DNA from: Acidobacteriota bacterium
GTDB taxonomy: Bacteria > Acidobacteriota > Vicinamibacteria > Vicinamibacterales > UBA8438
Assembly (NCBI GenBank): GCA_026706755.1
Contig: JAPOYG010000032.1
Span: 9,171-41,187 of the forward strand
Reading direction: 5' to 3'
DNA: 32,017 bases
The position numbers were made by a program, and so were the translations under genes. Numbering within the stretch: the stretch's first letter is position 1; every line of letters starts with the position of its first letter. This document shows, in pieces, positions 16,176 through 24,184 of the stretch. A model generated the notes under the pieces. The model saw nothing but the letters and a program-made list of their open reading frames with translations, did not search any database and was not told where the DNA came from.

Positions 16176-16805
16176 ATGTCGCGTCCCCACCTGATCGCGA
16201 TCGCCGGCGCCTCGGGAGCCGGGAAGACTACCCTCGCCGGCCGGCTCGCCGAGGTGCTCGGAGCCACCGGATCGGCTGCGCCGATAGTACCGCTCGACGC
16301 CTACTACCGCGATCATCCGGGTGAGTCGCCGGCGGTGCGCGCGGCCCGCAACTTCGACGCGCCCGAGGCGCTCGAGACCGCACTCCTGTTCGCGCATCTC
16401 GAGCAGCTCCGCAACGGCCGGGCGGCGGAGCGGCCGACCTACGATTTCCGGACGCACCGGCGAACGGCCCGCGCGGTCGTGGTGCAGCCGGCCCCGTACG
16501 TGGTCGTGGAGGGCTTGCTGGCGCTCCATTGGGCGGCCGTGAGGAACCTCTGCGCCACGAAGATCTTCCTGGCGATCGACGACGACCTCGCGCTCGCGCG
16601 GCGGATCGCGCGCGACACGAGCACCCGCGGCCGAACGGTCGCGTCGGTCCGGCAACAATGGTCGGAGACGGTGCACCCGATGTTCCGGCGCTACGTCGAG
16701 CCGACCCGCCGCTTCGCCGACCTGACGGTCGACGGGGCCGCCCCCGTGGAAGCAACGGTCGCCGCCGTGCTGGCGTTCGTCCGTCCGGCCGGACGCGTCC
16801 CCTGA
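16176..16805 (+). CDS. udk: Uridine kinase-family P-loop kinase
   Basis: Cytoplasmic kinase of 209 residues that would phosphorylate uridine or cytidine in pyrimidine salvage. The P-loop GASGAGKT is at 11-18, followed by 'VPLDAYYRDH' (the base-specific Asp/Tyr/Tyr element of uridine kinases), 'PTYDFRTHRR' and 'VVVEGLLALHW' (Walker B-like), then 'RRIARDTSTRGRT' matching the LID Arg motif 'RDxxxRGR'. Length agrees with the family (about 205-215). Phosphoribulokinase and other members of the superfamily are less likely given the LID motif. A weak GAAGG lies before the ATG. It is divergent from the Cld-family gene and convergent with the PAS-GAF gene. Confidence 0.9.
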   Translation: MSRPHLIAIAGASGAGKTTLAGRLAEVLGATGSAAPIVPLDAYYRDHPGESPAVRAARNFDAPEALETALLFAHLEQLRNGRAAERPTYDFRTHRRTARAVVVQPAPYVVVEGLLALHWAAVRNLCATKIFLAIDDDLALARRIARDTSTRGRTVASVRQQWSETVHPMFRRYVEPTRRFADLTVDGAAPVEATVAAVLAFVRPAGRVP

Positions 16806-16836
16806 CGGGCACCGTGGCCCCAGCCCCACCGCTCCA

Positions 16837-16887
16837 GGAGCTTGCGCCGCCGAACTCCACTGCGTTCCCCTCTGCGGCACAAGCTCC
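16837..16887. terminator. Long hairpin between convergent genes
   Basis: GGAGCTTGCGCCG (16837-16849) and CGGCACAAGCTCC (16875-16887) pair at 12 of 13 positions around a 25-base loop. It sits between the ends of udk and the PAS-GAF gene, so it can serve as a two-way terminator. No T tract. Confidence 0.5.
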
Positions 16888-16894
16888 CGGCGCG

Positions 16895-17935
16895 CTACGG
16901 CGGCGACTCGGGGCTCGGCCTTCCGGCGTGGAACCTCCGCTCGCGTTCGAACACCCGCCCGAGCTGGTCGACGGCCGCCGCGAGGAGCCGCTCGCGCGCC
17001 GCGTCGGGCGACGCCGGCGACCGGGAGAAGAGCTCCGCCACCGCAACCACACCGCCGTCCGAGGACACCGGCAGGACGCACAGCGAACGCACCCCGTCGA
17101 GGGCAGCGCGCCGTGCGTCGGAGATCCGGGGCTCCACGGTCAGGCTGCCGATCCAGCGCGGCGCGGCCGCCGCGACCGCGCTCCGGAGGAGGTCGTCGCC
17201 CCCCTCGTCGCAGCAGACGTCCACGGCCGCTCGCGCCGGCGGCGGCATCGCAGACTCGTCCGCCACGTACCACACGCCGGTGGAGACCAACCCCTTCCCG
17301 TCCGCCCGCGCCAGGTACACCGTGGCCGCGTGCCAACCGCCCCCCTCCGCCACCGCGCGCAGGATGTCGCGCGCCGCCCGGTGGAACGCCGCTCCCTCGC
17401 GGCCGACGGCCATCGCCTCCAGCAGCAGCTGCAGCTCGGCCGACCGCGCGGTCGCCGAGGCGGCGCCCCCCCCTGCCGCGTCGGCTTCGGCCCGCGACGC
17501 CGTCACGTCGGCATGCAGCAGCAGCGTGCTGTCTCCTGCGGTGGGGATCATCCGCACCTCGATCCAGCGGCCGTCGGGCGTGCGCAGCGTCTCGACCGCC
17601 GGCTCGCCGAAACGCCCGAGGCGCGACTCGACCCAGGCCTCCATCTCGGCTTCCGGGACGAGGACGACGGCGCGCCGCGCCGCGTAGCGGAGGAGGTCTT
17701 CGTACTCGAGACCGGGCTTGAGCCGGACGGCCGGGTAGAACTCGCGGAACCGGCCGTTGCACGCCGTGAGGCGCCCCTCCGAACTCCACTCCGCCAACCC
17801 GGCGGAGAAGCTCTCGAGCATGGCGGCCAGGCGTGCGCGCGCCACGGCCGCCTCGCCCCGAGCCGCCCGCAGGCGCCACGCGAGCAGCCCGGCGGCGACG
17901 GCGAGCAGGGCGGCCAGCAGGCTGATCGCAACCAT
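16895..17935 (-). CDS. Membrane-anchored PAS-GAF sensor protein without output domain
   Basis: Protein of 346 residues: a transmembrane segment at about 3-20, a short charged coil (about 22-40), a PAS domain (about 38-150, beginning 'LESFSAGLAEWSSEGRLTACNGRFREFYP') and a GAF domain (about 165-330, with 'LLEAMAVGREGAAFHRAARDILRAVAEGGGWHAATVYLAR' style start and 'RSLCVLPVSSDGGVVAVAELFSR' end). There is no histidine kinase, GGDEF or HTH domain, so it must act through a partner or be a cut-down sensor. No cognate regulator is adjacent. ATG at 17935 begins the membrane segment; TACCAT lies 7 bases upstream and no ribosome-binding site is seen. A longer frame upstream would cross the divergent gene and is rejected. 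Confidence 0.78.
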   Translation of the reverse strand: MVAISLLAALLAVAAGLLAWRLRAARGEAAVARARLAAMLESFSAGLAEWSSEGRLTACNGRFREFYPAVRLKPGLEYEDLLRYAARRAVVLVPEAEMEAWVESRLGRFGEPAVETLRTPDGRWIEVRMIPTAGDSTLLLHADVTASRAEADAAGGGAASATARSAELQLLLEAMAVGREGAAFHRAARDILRAVAEGGGWHAATVYLARADGKGLVSTGVWYVADESAMPPPARAAVDVCCDEGGDDLLRSAVAAAAPRWIGSLTVEPRISDARRAALDGVRSLCVLPVSSDGGVVAVAELFSRSPASPDAARERLLAAAVDQLGRVFERERRFHAGRPSPESPP

Positions 17936-17942
17936 GGGGGGA

Positions 17943-17948
17943 ATGGTA
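17943..17948 (-). promoter_or_regulatory. Probable -10 element, leaderless start of PAS-GAF gene
   Basis: TACCAT on the minus strand, exactly 7 bases before the ATG at 17935; the spacer is T followed by six C. It lies 16 bases from the -35 of the divergent promoter, so the two could interfere. Confidence 0.5.
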
Positions 17949-17963
17949 GCCGGGGCCGGTGCC

Positions 17964-17992
17964 TTGACAGCGGCGCGGCCCGGACGTACGTT
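17964..17992 (+). promoter_or_regulatory. Sigma-70-type promoter, TTGACA-N17-TACGTT
   Basis: A perfect TTGACA at 17964-17969, a 17-base spacer and TACGTT at 17987-17992. Transcription would begin near 17999, giving only about 6 bases before the ATG at 18006. Clearest -35 in the window. Confidence 0.65.
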
Positions 17993-18005
17993 TCTGGTTG
18001 AACCG

Positions 18006-18425
18006 ATGCGAGGCTGGAAAGTTGCGGTCACGCTGGCGGCGGCGCTGGCGGTGACCGTCGCCGCGGCAGCCGGCGCGCGTGCGCAGACGGCCGACGAAGC
18101 GCCGCCAGCGGACGACGCACCGCTGACGGCGGACGAGATCCCGATCTCGTTCGACCGCGTCCAGCGAGAGCTCGACCGAGCGCTGCGGGCGCCCAATGCC
18201 GGCCGCCGGTTGCGCCTGAACGACTACGTCACGGTCTACGCTCGACTTCCGGCCCTCGACCTCATCGAGAACACCTTCGACCTCAGCCAGGGACCGATAC
18301 CGCACGGGGCGCCGACGCGCGTCGAGATGCTGAACGCCATGACGCCGCGCGAGTGGCGCACGCAGGGCGTGAATCTCGCCAACGTGATCGGCTGGACGGT
18401 GCGCCGCATCAACCGCGCCCGCTAG
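18006..18425 (+). CDS. Small secreted protein, unknown function
   Basis: Protein of 139 residues that I do not recognise. The N-terminus is a clean signal peptide (MRGWK, then an Ala/Val-rich core, cut after ARA near residue 26), so it is probably periplasmic. The mature part begins with an acidic Ala/Asp/Pro linker and continues with mixed alpha/beta sequence ('ISFDRVQRELDRAL', 'RLRLNDYVTVYARLPALDLIENTFDLSQG', 'HGAPTRVEMLNAMTPREWRTQGVNLANVIGWTVRRI'). There are no cysteines or obvious catalytic motifs. A well-formed promoter precedes it with an almost leaderless start. The longer frame upstream is not used because it runs through the divergent promoter region. Confidence 0.75.
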   Translation: MRGWKVAVTLAAALAVTVAAAAGARAQTADEAPPADDAPLTADEIPISFDRVQRELDRALRAPNAGRRLRLNDYVTVYARLPALDLIENTFDLSQGPIPHGAPTRVEMLNAMTPREWRTQGVNLANVIGWTVRRINRAR

Positions 18426-18449
18426 TGCTTGCCGCCCCGCGGCGCCCCG

Positions 18450-18704
18450 TCACGGCTCCCGGACGGTCCAGTGTCGGAGCGGCACCGACACGAGCATGTA
18501 CTTTCTGCGCAGTTCGACGACCAGGCCCGCGTAGTCGGGCCGGGCCACCTCGCCGCGCACGAGGCGCGCGCGCAGGCGCCGAAGCTCGTAGCGGTAGAGG
18601 TCGTTGACGAACTCGTGGACGATCTCGGGGCGGGTCTCCGGCGTGGGCCGGACGCCGTGGCGCGCCAGCGCCTCCTGCACGAGAGGGTGATACCGGACGG
18701 CCAA
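18450..18704 (-). CDS. Small conserved-looking protein, 84 residues
   Basis: Not recognised. The product is helical and charged ('VQEALARHGVRPTPETRPEIVHEFVNDLYRYELRRLRARLVRGE'), with a short C-terminal 'LRRKYMLVSVPLRHWTV'. It has no signal peptide or membrane segment, so it is probably cytoplasmic. The only usable start is TTG at 18704, without a visible ribosome-binding site; the frame stays open upstream into the end of the lacD-like gene, so a different start is possible. It follows that gene by 26 bases on the same strand and is probably read from its transcript. The codon pattern looks coding (GC-rich third positions), but the evidence is modest. Confidence 0.55.
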   Translation of the reverse strand: MAVRYHPLVQEALARHGVRPTPETRPEIVHEFVNDLYRYELRRLRARLVRGEVARPDYAGLVVELRRKYMLVSVPLRHWTVREP

Positions 18705-18730
18705 CGCGCGACCGGCTGGGCCCGGGAGGT

Positions 18731-19741
18731 CTACGCGGTGGCGAGCGCGTCCGCGGTTTCCACCCCGTAGGCGTGGAACCAGGGCTGGGCGCTGCTCAGG
18801 GCGCCGTTGACATTGCCGATGTTGCGGATTCCTTCCGTGCGGAGCCAGTCGCGGAAGGCACCGGCACCGTCCTTGGCATAGACGGGAATCCCGTCCTTCC
18901 AGGTGGCCCGGCCGCAGAGCACGCCGGAGAACGCCGCACGCGACTCGCCGGCCAGGGTGAGCGCCTCGGTGAACTCGGCGTTCCCCACTCCGGCCGACAG
19001 GTAGATGAACGGCTTCCTCGCGCCTGCCGATGCCTTCTGGAACAACGCGATCGCCTTCTCCCGGTCGTAGACGGCCGGGCCCGTGAAGCTGTCCGACCCC
19101 TCGACATACTGCATGTTCACGGGGACTTCCACCTTCATCACGTCGACGCCGTAGCGGTCCTTGGAGAACTCCGCCATGCTGCGGGCCACGACCTGCGGCT
19201 TGCGCTTCGCGTACTCCGGCCCCTTCTCGTCACCTCCGGTGTGGTCGTAGCCTACGAACTCCAGGAAGAACGGGATGTCGTTGGTGCGGCACTCGTCCCC
19301 GATGCGCTCGACGAACGCGTGCTTCTCGTCGTTGACTTCCTTGCTGTCGTACGGTGTGTAGTAGATCAGCACCTTCACGCAGTCCGCACCGGCATCCTTG
19401 AGCCGGCGCACGGACCAGTAGGGCAGGAGGTCGGGAAGGCGCCCCGGCCGCGTGTTGTCGTAGCCGCTCTCCTCGTAGGCGAGCAGGAGCCCGGCGTTGG
19501 GGCTGCGCAGCTTCGACGGCGCCAGCCCCCACTGGGGATCGAGCAGGATCGCGGAGGCGTGAGGCGTCAGGACCTCGGTGACGACGGCCTTGAACTCCTC
19601 CATCATCGCGTCGGTGGCGTCGCTTCCCTTCGCCTTGGCGAGGGCCTTCTTGAGCGAACCGCGCTGGTCCATCGCGGCCGCCGCGATGGCGCCGGTGTCC
19701 GTCGACACCGCCTTCATGCCGGCGAGCTTTCCTGGTGTCAT
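18731..19741 (-). CDS. lacD: Tagatose-1,6-bisphosphate aldolase LacD-type
   Basis: Class I (Schiff-base) aldolase of 336 residues. The sequence follows the LacD family along its whole length: 'AAMDQRGSLKKAL', 'AILLDPQWGL', 'GLLLAYEESGYD', 'CVKVLIYYTPYD' with Lys123, 'IPFFLEFVGYDH', catalytic Lys203 in 'VDVMKVEVPVNMQYVEG', 'PFIYLSAGVGNAEF' and 'GVLCGRATWKDG'. It would split tagatose 1,6-bisphosphate, and often other ketohexose bisphosphates, into two triose phosphates. No other lac or tagatose genes are nearby, so it may serve general sugar catabolism. ATG at 19741 is used; ATG at 19717, preceded by AGGAAAG, has the better ribosome-binding site and is a real alternative. A TATAAT lies upstream. 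Confidence 0.9.
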   Translation of the reverse strand: MTPGKLAGMKAVSTDTGAIAAAAMDQRGSLKKALAKAKGSDATDAMMEEFKAVVTEVLTPHASAILLDPQWGLAPSKLRSPNAGLLLAYEESGYDNTRPGRLPDLLPYWSVRRLKDAGADCVKVLIYYTPYDSKEVNDEKHAFVERIGDECRTNDIPFFLEFVGYDHTGGDEKGPEYAKRKPQVVARSMAEFSKDRYGVDVMKVEVPVNMQYVEGSDSFTGPAVYDREKAIALFQKASAGARKPFIYLSAGVGNAEFTEALTLAGESRAAFSGVLCGRATWKDGIPVYAKDGAGAFRDWLRTEGIRNIGNVNGALSSAQPWFHAYGVETADALATA

Positions 19742-19790
19742 GGGCACAATGGCTTGCACTCCCCGCGCCTTCGAGCGGCACGAAGCCAGA

Positions 19791-19796
19791 ATTATA
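19791..19796 (-). promoter_or_regulatory. -10 element for lacD-like gene
   Basis: A perfect TATAAT on the minus strand, 49 bases before the ATG at 19741. The -35 region is poor. Expected leader about 43 bases. Confidence 0.55.
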
Positions 19797-19910
19797 GCGC
19801 GTCGATCGGAGGGCGTGCCGATGACGGCGCGGCGTGGTACGCTCGGCTTGGCGGGGTCCGGCGACCGACGCGCCCCTGGCCGCTCGGACCCGCGCGACGG
19901 AGGACAACGG

Positions 19911-22103
19911 GTGAAGCGGATCGCTACCGTTCCGGCGGCGGCGCTCATCGCCGTCTCCGCCGTCGTCGGGGCCGGCTCCACGCCGCAGGCGGCACAGGGC
20001 AACGAGGACCTGCGGCTGCCGGAGCCGAGCTATCCGACCGCTACCGCGCTCTGGCGCGACGGTCAGGCGAGCGAGGCGCTGGCGGCGCTCGAGCGCGAGG
20101 CTCCGGCCGGCGACGCGGCGCCCATCGAAGCGTTGCTGCTCCGGGCGGCGGCGCTGGCCGACGCGGGACGCGCCGCGGACGCCGAGGCCGCGTGGCGAGC
20201 GGCGGGCGGCCGCGAGGCCTCGGTCGGGGACTTCGCGAGGCGGGCCATCGTCGGGAGCCTTGCCGCGCGCGGCGAGCCCGATGCCGCCGCGCAGCCACTG
20301 GAAGCCCTTCTCAGCTCGGATGCCGGGCGCCACCTCGACCTCCTCCTCCAGGTGGCCGACGCCCACGCCGCCGGCGGCGCGCACGACCGCGCGGCGGCAC
20401 GCTACCGGCAGGCGCTGGGACGCCAATCCGACGGTCCGCGCGCGGACCGGGCGCGGCTCGGGCTGGCCCGCGCGCTCGAAGCCGGCGGCGACGTCGAGGC
20501 CGCGTTGGCGACTCTGCGCGAGGCCCAGCTTCGCCACCGGGCGGCTGCCACCTTCGTTACGGCGCGCACGGAGGCCCGCCGGCTGACGCCCGCGCGTTCT
20601 CCGTTCACACAGGCGCAGTATCACGAGCTGGTCCGACGGCTCCGCGGCGCTTCGCGCTTCGCCCTCGCGCTCGACCTGATCGAGGAATGGCGCGCGGCCC
20701 ACCCGGCCACCGCCCGACCGGACCGGATCGACGCGGAACGGATCGCCACGCTGTACGCCCAGCGGGCCAACGCCGTGGCCGCGGCCGCGGCGGACCGGTT
20801 CGCGGACAGCCATCCGGACAGCGGCCTCCTGCCCGGCGTCCGGCTCACCGCGTTCCGCCTGGCGGTGCGCATGGGCGACACCGCGCGGGCACGGCGGCTC
20901 GGGCTCGACCTGTGGGAGGGACGCGTGCCGGCGGCGTCCACCGACCAGCGCCGCGGCGCGGCCCTGCTGCTGGCCGCGTACCTCGTCGCGGTCGGCGACG
21001 TCCGAGGCGGCCTCGCTCTCTACCGTCCCCTTTTCCGCTCCGCGCGCACGGCCGACGAGCAGCGCGACCTGCTGTGGCGCGCGGGCGTGGCCGCCCTCCG
21101 CGACGGCCAGAATCGGCGCGCCCTGACGAATCTGCGCGGGCTCCTCGACCGCGAGCCCGGCGGCGTCCTCGCTCTCGCCGGCACCTACTGGCTCGCCGTG
21201 GCGCAGGAGCGGAGCGGCGCGACCGACGCCGCGGTCGAGGGCTTCCGCGGCCTCGTCGAGCGCAATCCAAGCCACTACTACGGGCTGCAAGCCCGGGCGC
21301 GGCTCGCCGAGCTGGCTCCCGGCGAGGGGGACGAGGCGGCCGGTACGCGGACGTTCCCTTCCCTGTCCCTGGGCGTCTCGACCCGCGAGCGGCCCGAGTT
21401 CAGGGCCGCGATGGCCCTGGCCCGCGCGGGGCTGACCGAGGACGCGGCGCGCCGACTCCGCCGCCTTCTGGCGGAGCGGCCGGGTGATCGCGGTCTGGCC
21501 CTGCTCGCGGCACGGGCCTCGGCCGCGGCCGGCGATCACGAGAGCGCGGCGCGCATCGTGGCCATCCGGTTCGCCGAGTTCCTCGAGCGTCCCGCTGCCG
21601 ACCTGCCCCCCGACTTCCGGGCGCTCGCCTACCCGCGACCCTTCCGCGACGTGGTCGCCGCGTCCGCGGAGGCCCACGGCGTCGACGCACGGCTCCTCTA
21701 CGCGCTGATGCGGCAGGAGTCGCGCTTCGATCCGCAGGCCCGCTCCCCGGTCGGCGCCATCGGGCTGCTGCAGATCATGCCCTACACGGCCGCCACGCTC
21801 GCCGTGAGCGCCGGGGTCGGCTACATCGTGACGGACGCCGGAATCGACGAGGATGCACTCACCGATCCCCGCATCAACACGGCGCTCGCCGCGCGGCTGA
21901 TGGCCAACCTGTCCGAGCTGTTCGAAGAGCTGCCGCCGATCGTCGCGTCGTACAACGCGGGCGAGGAACGCGTCGCGCGGTGGTGGCGCGCGGCCCGGCA
22001 CCTGCGGGACGACTTCTTCGTCGATTCGATTCCCTACCGCGAGACACGGAGCTTCGTGCGCGCGGTGCTAGCGAACTACGCGGCCTACACGGCCGGCGAC
22101 TGA
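19911..22103 (+). CDS. slt: Soluble lytic murein transglycosylase (Slt70-like)
   Basis: Periplasmic enzyme of 730 residues that would cut the MurNAc-GlcNAc bond of peptidoglycan with formation of 1,6-anhydro ends. Signal peptide at about 1-28 (cut near 'AAQG'). Residues about 45-560 are helical, with many TPR-like repeats ('ALAALEREAPAGDAAPIEALLLRAAALADAGR' and similar), corresponding to the ring-shaped U domain. The SLT catalytic domain follows at about 585-725 with Glu603 in 'LMRQESRFDP', 'GAIGLLQIMPYTA', 'DPRINTALAARLMANL', 'VASYNAGEERV' and 'IPYRETRSFVRAVLANYAAY'. GTG at 19911 is chosen because GGAGG stands 7 bases before it and the signal peptide begins there; a longer frame upstream is not supported. 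Ends 4 bases before the convergent ggt gene. Confidence 0.92.
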   Translation: MKRIATVPAAALIAVSAVVGAGSTPQAAQGNEDLRLPEPSYPTATALWRDGQASEALAALEREAPAGDAAPIEALLLRAAALADAGRAADAEAAWRAAGGREASVGDFARRAIVGSLAARGEPDAAAQPLEALLSSDAGRHLDLLLQVADAHAAGGAHDRAAARYRQALGRQSDGPRADRARLGLARALEAGGDVEAALATLREAQLRHRAAATFVTARTEARRLTPARSPFTQAQYHELVRRLRGASRFALALDLIEEWRAAHPATARPDRIDAERIATLYAQRANAVAAAAADRFADSHPDSGLLPGVRLTAFRLAVRMGDTARARRLGLDLWEGRVPAASTDQRRGAALLLAAYLVAVGDVRGGLALYRPLFRSARTADEQRDLLWRAGVAALRDGQNRRALTNLRGLLDREPGGVLALAGTYWLAVAQERSGATDAAVEGFRGLVERNPSHYYGLQARARLAELAPGEGDEAAGTRTFPSLSLGVSTRERPEFRAAMALARAGLTEDAARRLRRLLAERPGDRGLALLAARASAAAGDHESAARIVAIRFAEFLERPAADLPPDFRALAYPRPFRDVVAASAEAHGVDARLLYALMRQESRFDPQARSPVGAIGLLQIMPYTAATLAVSAGVGYIVTDAGIDEDALTDPRINTALAARLMANLSELFEELPPIVASYNAGEERVARWWRAARHLRDDFFVDSIPYRETRSFVRAVLANYAAYTAGD

Positions 22104-22107
22104 AGGC

Positions 22108-23820
22108 TCAATAGCCCGCCGCCCGGGCGTCGGCCCGGCGCCGATCCACCCCCCCGGCGAGCACGTCCGCGTCGGCGTCGAGGACGATCGCATGCGCGGC
22201 CCCCTGGCGCGCGCGCGCCTCGAGGCGGTGCCCGCGGGCCTCGAGCAGCGCGACGGTGTCGGGGGAGAGGCCGTAGCGCTCGTGGAAGAGCCGGTCCGGC
22301 AGCCACTGGTGGTGAAAGCGGGGGGCGTCGACCGCCTGCTGGGCGTTCATGCCGAAGTCGATCACGTTGAGGATGGTGTGCAACACGGTGTTGATGATGG
22401 TCCGCCCGCCGGGGCTCCCGGTCACCATCACCAGGCGGCCGTCCCGAGCCACGATCGTCGGCGACATGCTCGACAGCATCCGCTTGCCGGGCGCGGCCCG
22501 ATTGGGCACGGTACCGATCAGGCCGTCTTCCGTGGTGAGGCCCGGGGCGGCGTTGAAGTCGCCCATCTCGTTGTTCAGCAGGAACCCCGCCCCCGGCACG
22601 GTGATTCGCGAGCCGTAGGACTGCTCGAGGGTCGTGGTCAGCGAGACGGCGTTGCGCTCCGCGTCGACCACCGACACGTGGGTCGTCTCGCGACCCTCCG
22701 GCGGCCATTCGAACGTGTCCGGACCGGACTCCGACGCCCGGTCCGGAGCGATGCTCGCGCGCAGCGTATCCGCGTAGGACTTCGACGTGAGGCGCATCAC
22801 CGGCATCCTCGGATTGAAGTCGGGGTCGCCGAGGTGGCGGGCGCGATCCGCGAAGCCGCGGCGCATCGCCTCCGCCATGCGGTGGACGTTCAGCGCCGAG
22901 CCGTGGCCGGCCGCCCGCAGGTCGTAGCCCTCGAGCACGTTGAGCATCTGGACGAGGGTGACGCCGCCCGAGCTCGGGGGCGGCATCGCGATGACGTCGT
23001 AGCCGCGGTAGGTGCCCCGCACCGGCTCGCGGACCCGCGCCTCGTAGGCGGCCAGATCGGTCTCCGTGATCAGTCCGCCGTGCGCCTCCATCTCGCGCGC
23101 GATGAGGGCTGCCGTCGGACCGCGGTAAAACCCGCCCGGCCCCTGCTCCGCGATGCGCGCCAGCGTGTCGGCCAGGTCGGGCTGGCGCAGGCGCTCGCCC
23201 GGCTCGAAGGGGCCGCCGCGATTCGAGAACACGGCGAGAGACGCCGGGTAGCGGGCCATCCGCGGCAGAACGCCGGCCAGGGAAGTCGCGCGCGCGTACG
23301 AGAGCGGAAACCCGTCACGGGCCAGCGCCACGGCCGGCTCCACCAGGCGCCGCCACGGCAGCCGGCCGTGGTCGGCCCAGGCGCGATGGAGCCCCGCGAC
23401 CGTGCCCGGGACGCCGACCGCGACGTGGCTGTCGTGGTGGCGCGCCGCGTCGTAGGCCCCCCCGACCAGAAACATCTCCGGGGACGCGGCGGCCGGGGCG
23501 GTCTCGCGGAAGTCGTATGCGGCCGCGGACCCGTCCGCCGCGCGGTGGACGAGGAACCCGCCGCCGCCGATGTTGCCGGCCGCCGGCAGGGTCACGGCGA
23601 GCGCGAAGGCCGTCGCGACCGCCGCGTCGACCGCGGATCCGCCGTCCCGCAGCACCTCGAGCCCGACCTCCGCCGCGACGCCGTCCGAGGCGACCACCAT
23701 GCCGCGGCGCGCCCGCGCCGGCTCCGAGCTCGCAACCAGGGTCGCGGCGACGAGCGCGATCGCGCACGCGGCGGAAACCGCAGCGGCGGGGATGCGGATC
23801 CGCGTCCTGACACTCGACAT
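22108..23820 (-). CDS. ggt: Gamma-glutamyltransferase (glutathione hydrolase)
   Basis: N-terminal-nucleophile hydrolase of 570 residues, made as a precursor that cuts itself into two chains in the periplasm. Signal peptide at about 1-36 (core 'AVSAACAIALVAATLVA'). Large-chain signs are 'GGSAVDAAVATAFAL', 'GNIGGGGFLV' and 'YDFRETAP' with Arg105, which binds the gamma-glutamyl carboxylate. The cleavage site and catalytic Thr379 lie in 'ETTHVSVVDAERNAVS'. The small chain ends with family sequence 'DAPRFHHQWLPD' and 'EARGHRLEARA'. It would release glutamate from glutathione and other gamma-glutamyl compounds. ATG at 23820 is used, with GGAAGGAC 8 bases upstream; ATG at 23847 is possible. Confidence 0.94.
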   Translation of the reverse strand: MSSVRTRIRIPAAAVSAACAIALVAATLVASSEPARARRGMVVASDGVAAEVGLEVLRDGGSAVDAAVATAFALAVTLPAAGNIGGGGFLVHRAADGSAAAYDFRETAPAAASPEMFLVGGAYDAARHHDSHVAVGVPGTVAGLHRAWADHGRLPWRRLVEPAVALARDGFPLSYARATSLAGVLPRMARYPASLAVFSNRGGPFEPGERLRQPDLADTLARIAEQGPGGFYRGPTAALIAREMEAHGGLITETDLAAYEARVREPVRGTYRGYDVIAMPPPSSGGVTLVQMLNVLEGYDLRAAGHGSALNVHRMAEAMRRGFADRARHLGDPDFNPRMPVMRLTSKSYADTLRASIAPDRASESGPDTFEWPPEGRETTHVSVVDAERNAVSLTTTLEQSYGSRITVPGAGFLLNNEMGDFNAAPGLTTEDGLIGTVPNRAAPGKRMLSSMSPTIVARDGRLVMVTGSPGGRTIINTVLHTILNVIDFGMNAQQAVDAPRFHHQWLPDRLFHERYGLSPDTVALLEARGHRLEARARQGAAHAIVLDADADVLAGGVDRRRADARAAGY

Positions 23821-23927
23821 GGCCTGTCCTTCCCGGCGCGTCGCCATCGTGCTTCCCCGGCTCCCGGCACGGCGGTCGGACCATCGCCGCCGGGCGCAGC
23901 GCCACCCTGCGCCCCGGGATCGCCCAC

Positions 23928-24029
23928 TCACTTCAGCTTCAGCACCGGATGGTCCGGCCAGCGCGGGGTCACCTCATGGTGGTAGCGCTCCCCCCGGCGG
24001 ACCGGACCGGCGGTGTTGAAGAACGGCAT
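23928..24029 (-). pseudogene. Possible remnant of an AAA-type ATPase gene (N-terminus only)
   Basis: Within a 364-base gap between ggt and the next gene, the minus strand encodes a 33-residue frame starting 'MPFFNTAGPVRRGERYHHE'. From memory, MxxFNTAGPxxPxxHY is the usual N-terminus of a large group of bacterial AAA-like ATPases, where 'PPLxR' and a P-loop follow. Here the reading frame diverges after 'RYHH' and stops, with no P-loop in any frame nearby. I take it as a decayed fragment. An unusually short chance match is the alternative. A longer frame up to GTG at 24221 has no coding look. The rest of the gap (23821-23927 and 24030-24184) shows nothing I can name. Confidence 0.35.
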
Positions 24030-24184
24030 CGCCCCATTGTCGCAGTGCACGGTGAGGCGCGCCACCGCCGGATGTTGAGGCGGCGGCGGAGTTCGTGTAG
24101 CCTGCCCATGAATCCGCGCGTCGGACACGCCGTCGACGCCCGGAACATTGCGCCGGTCGCCGCGGAACCCGGGTCGAAAGGGGG

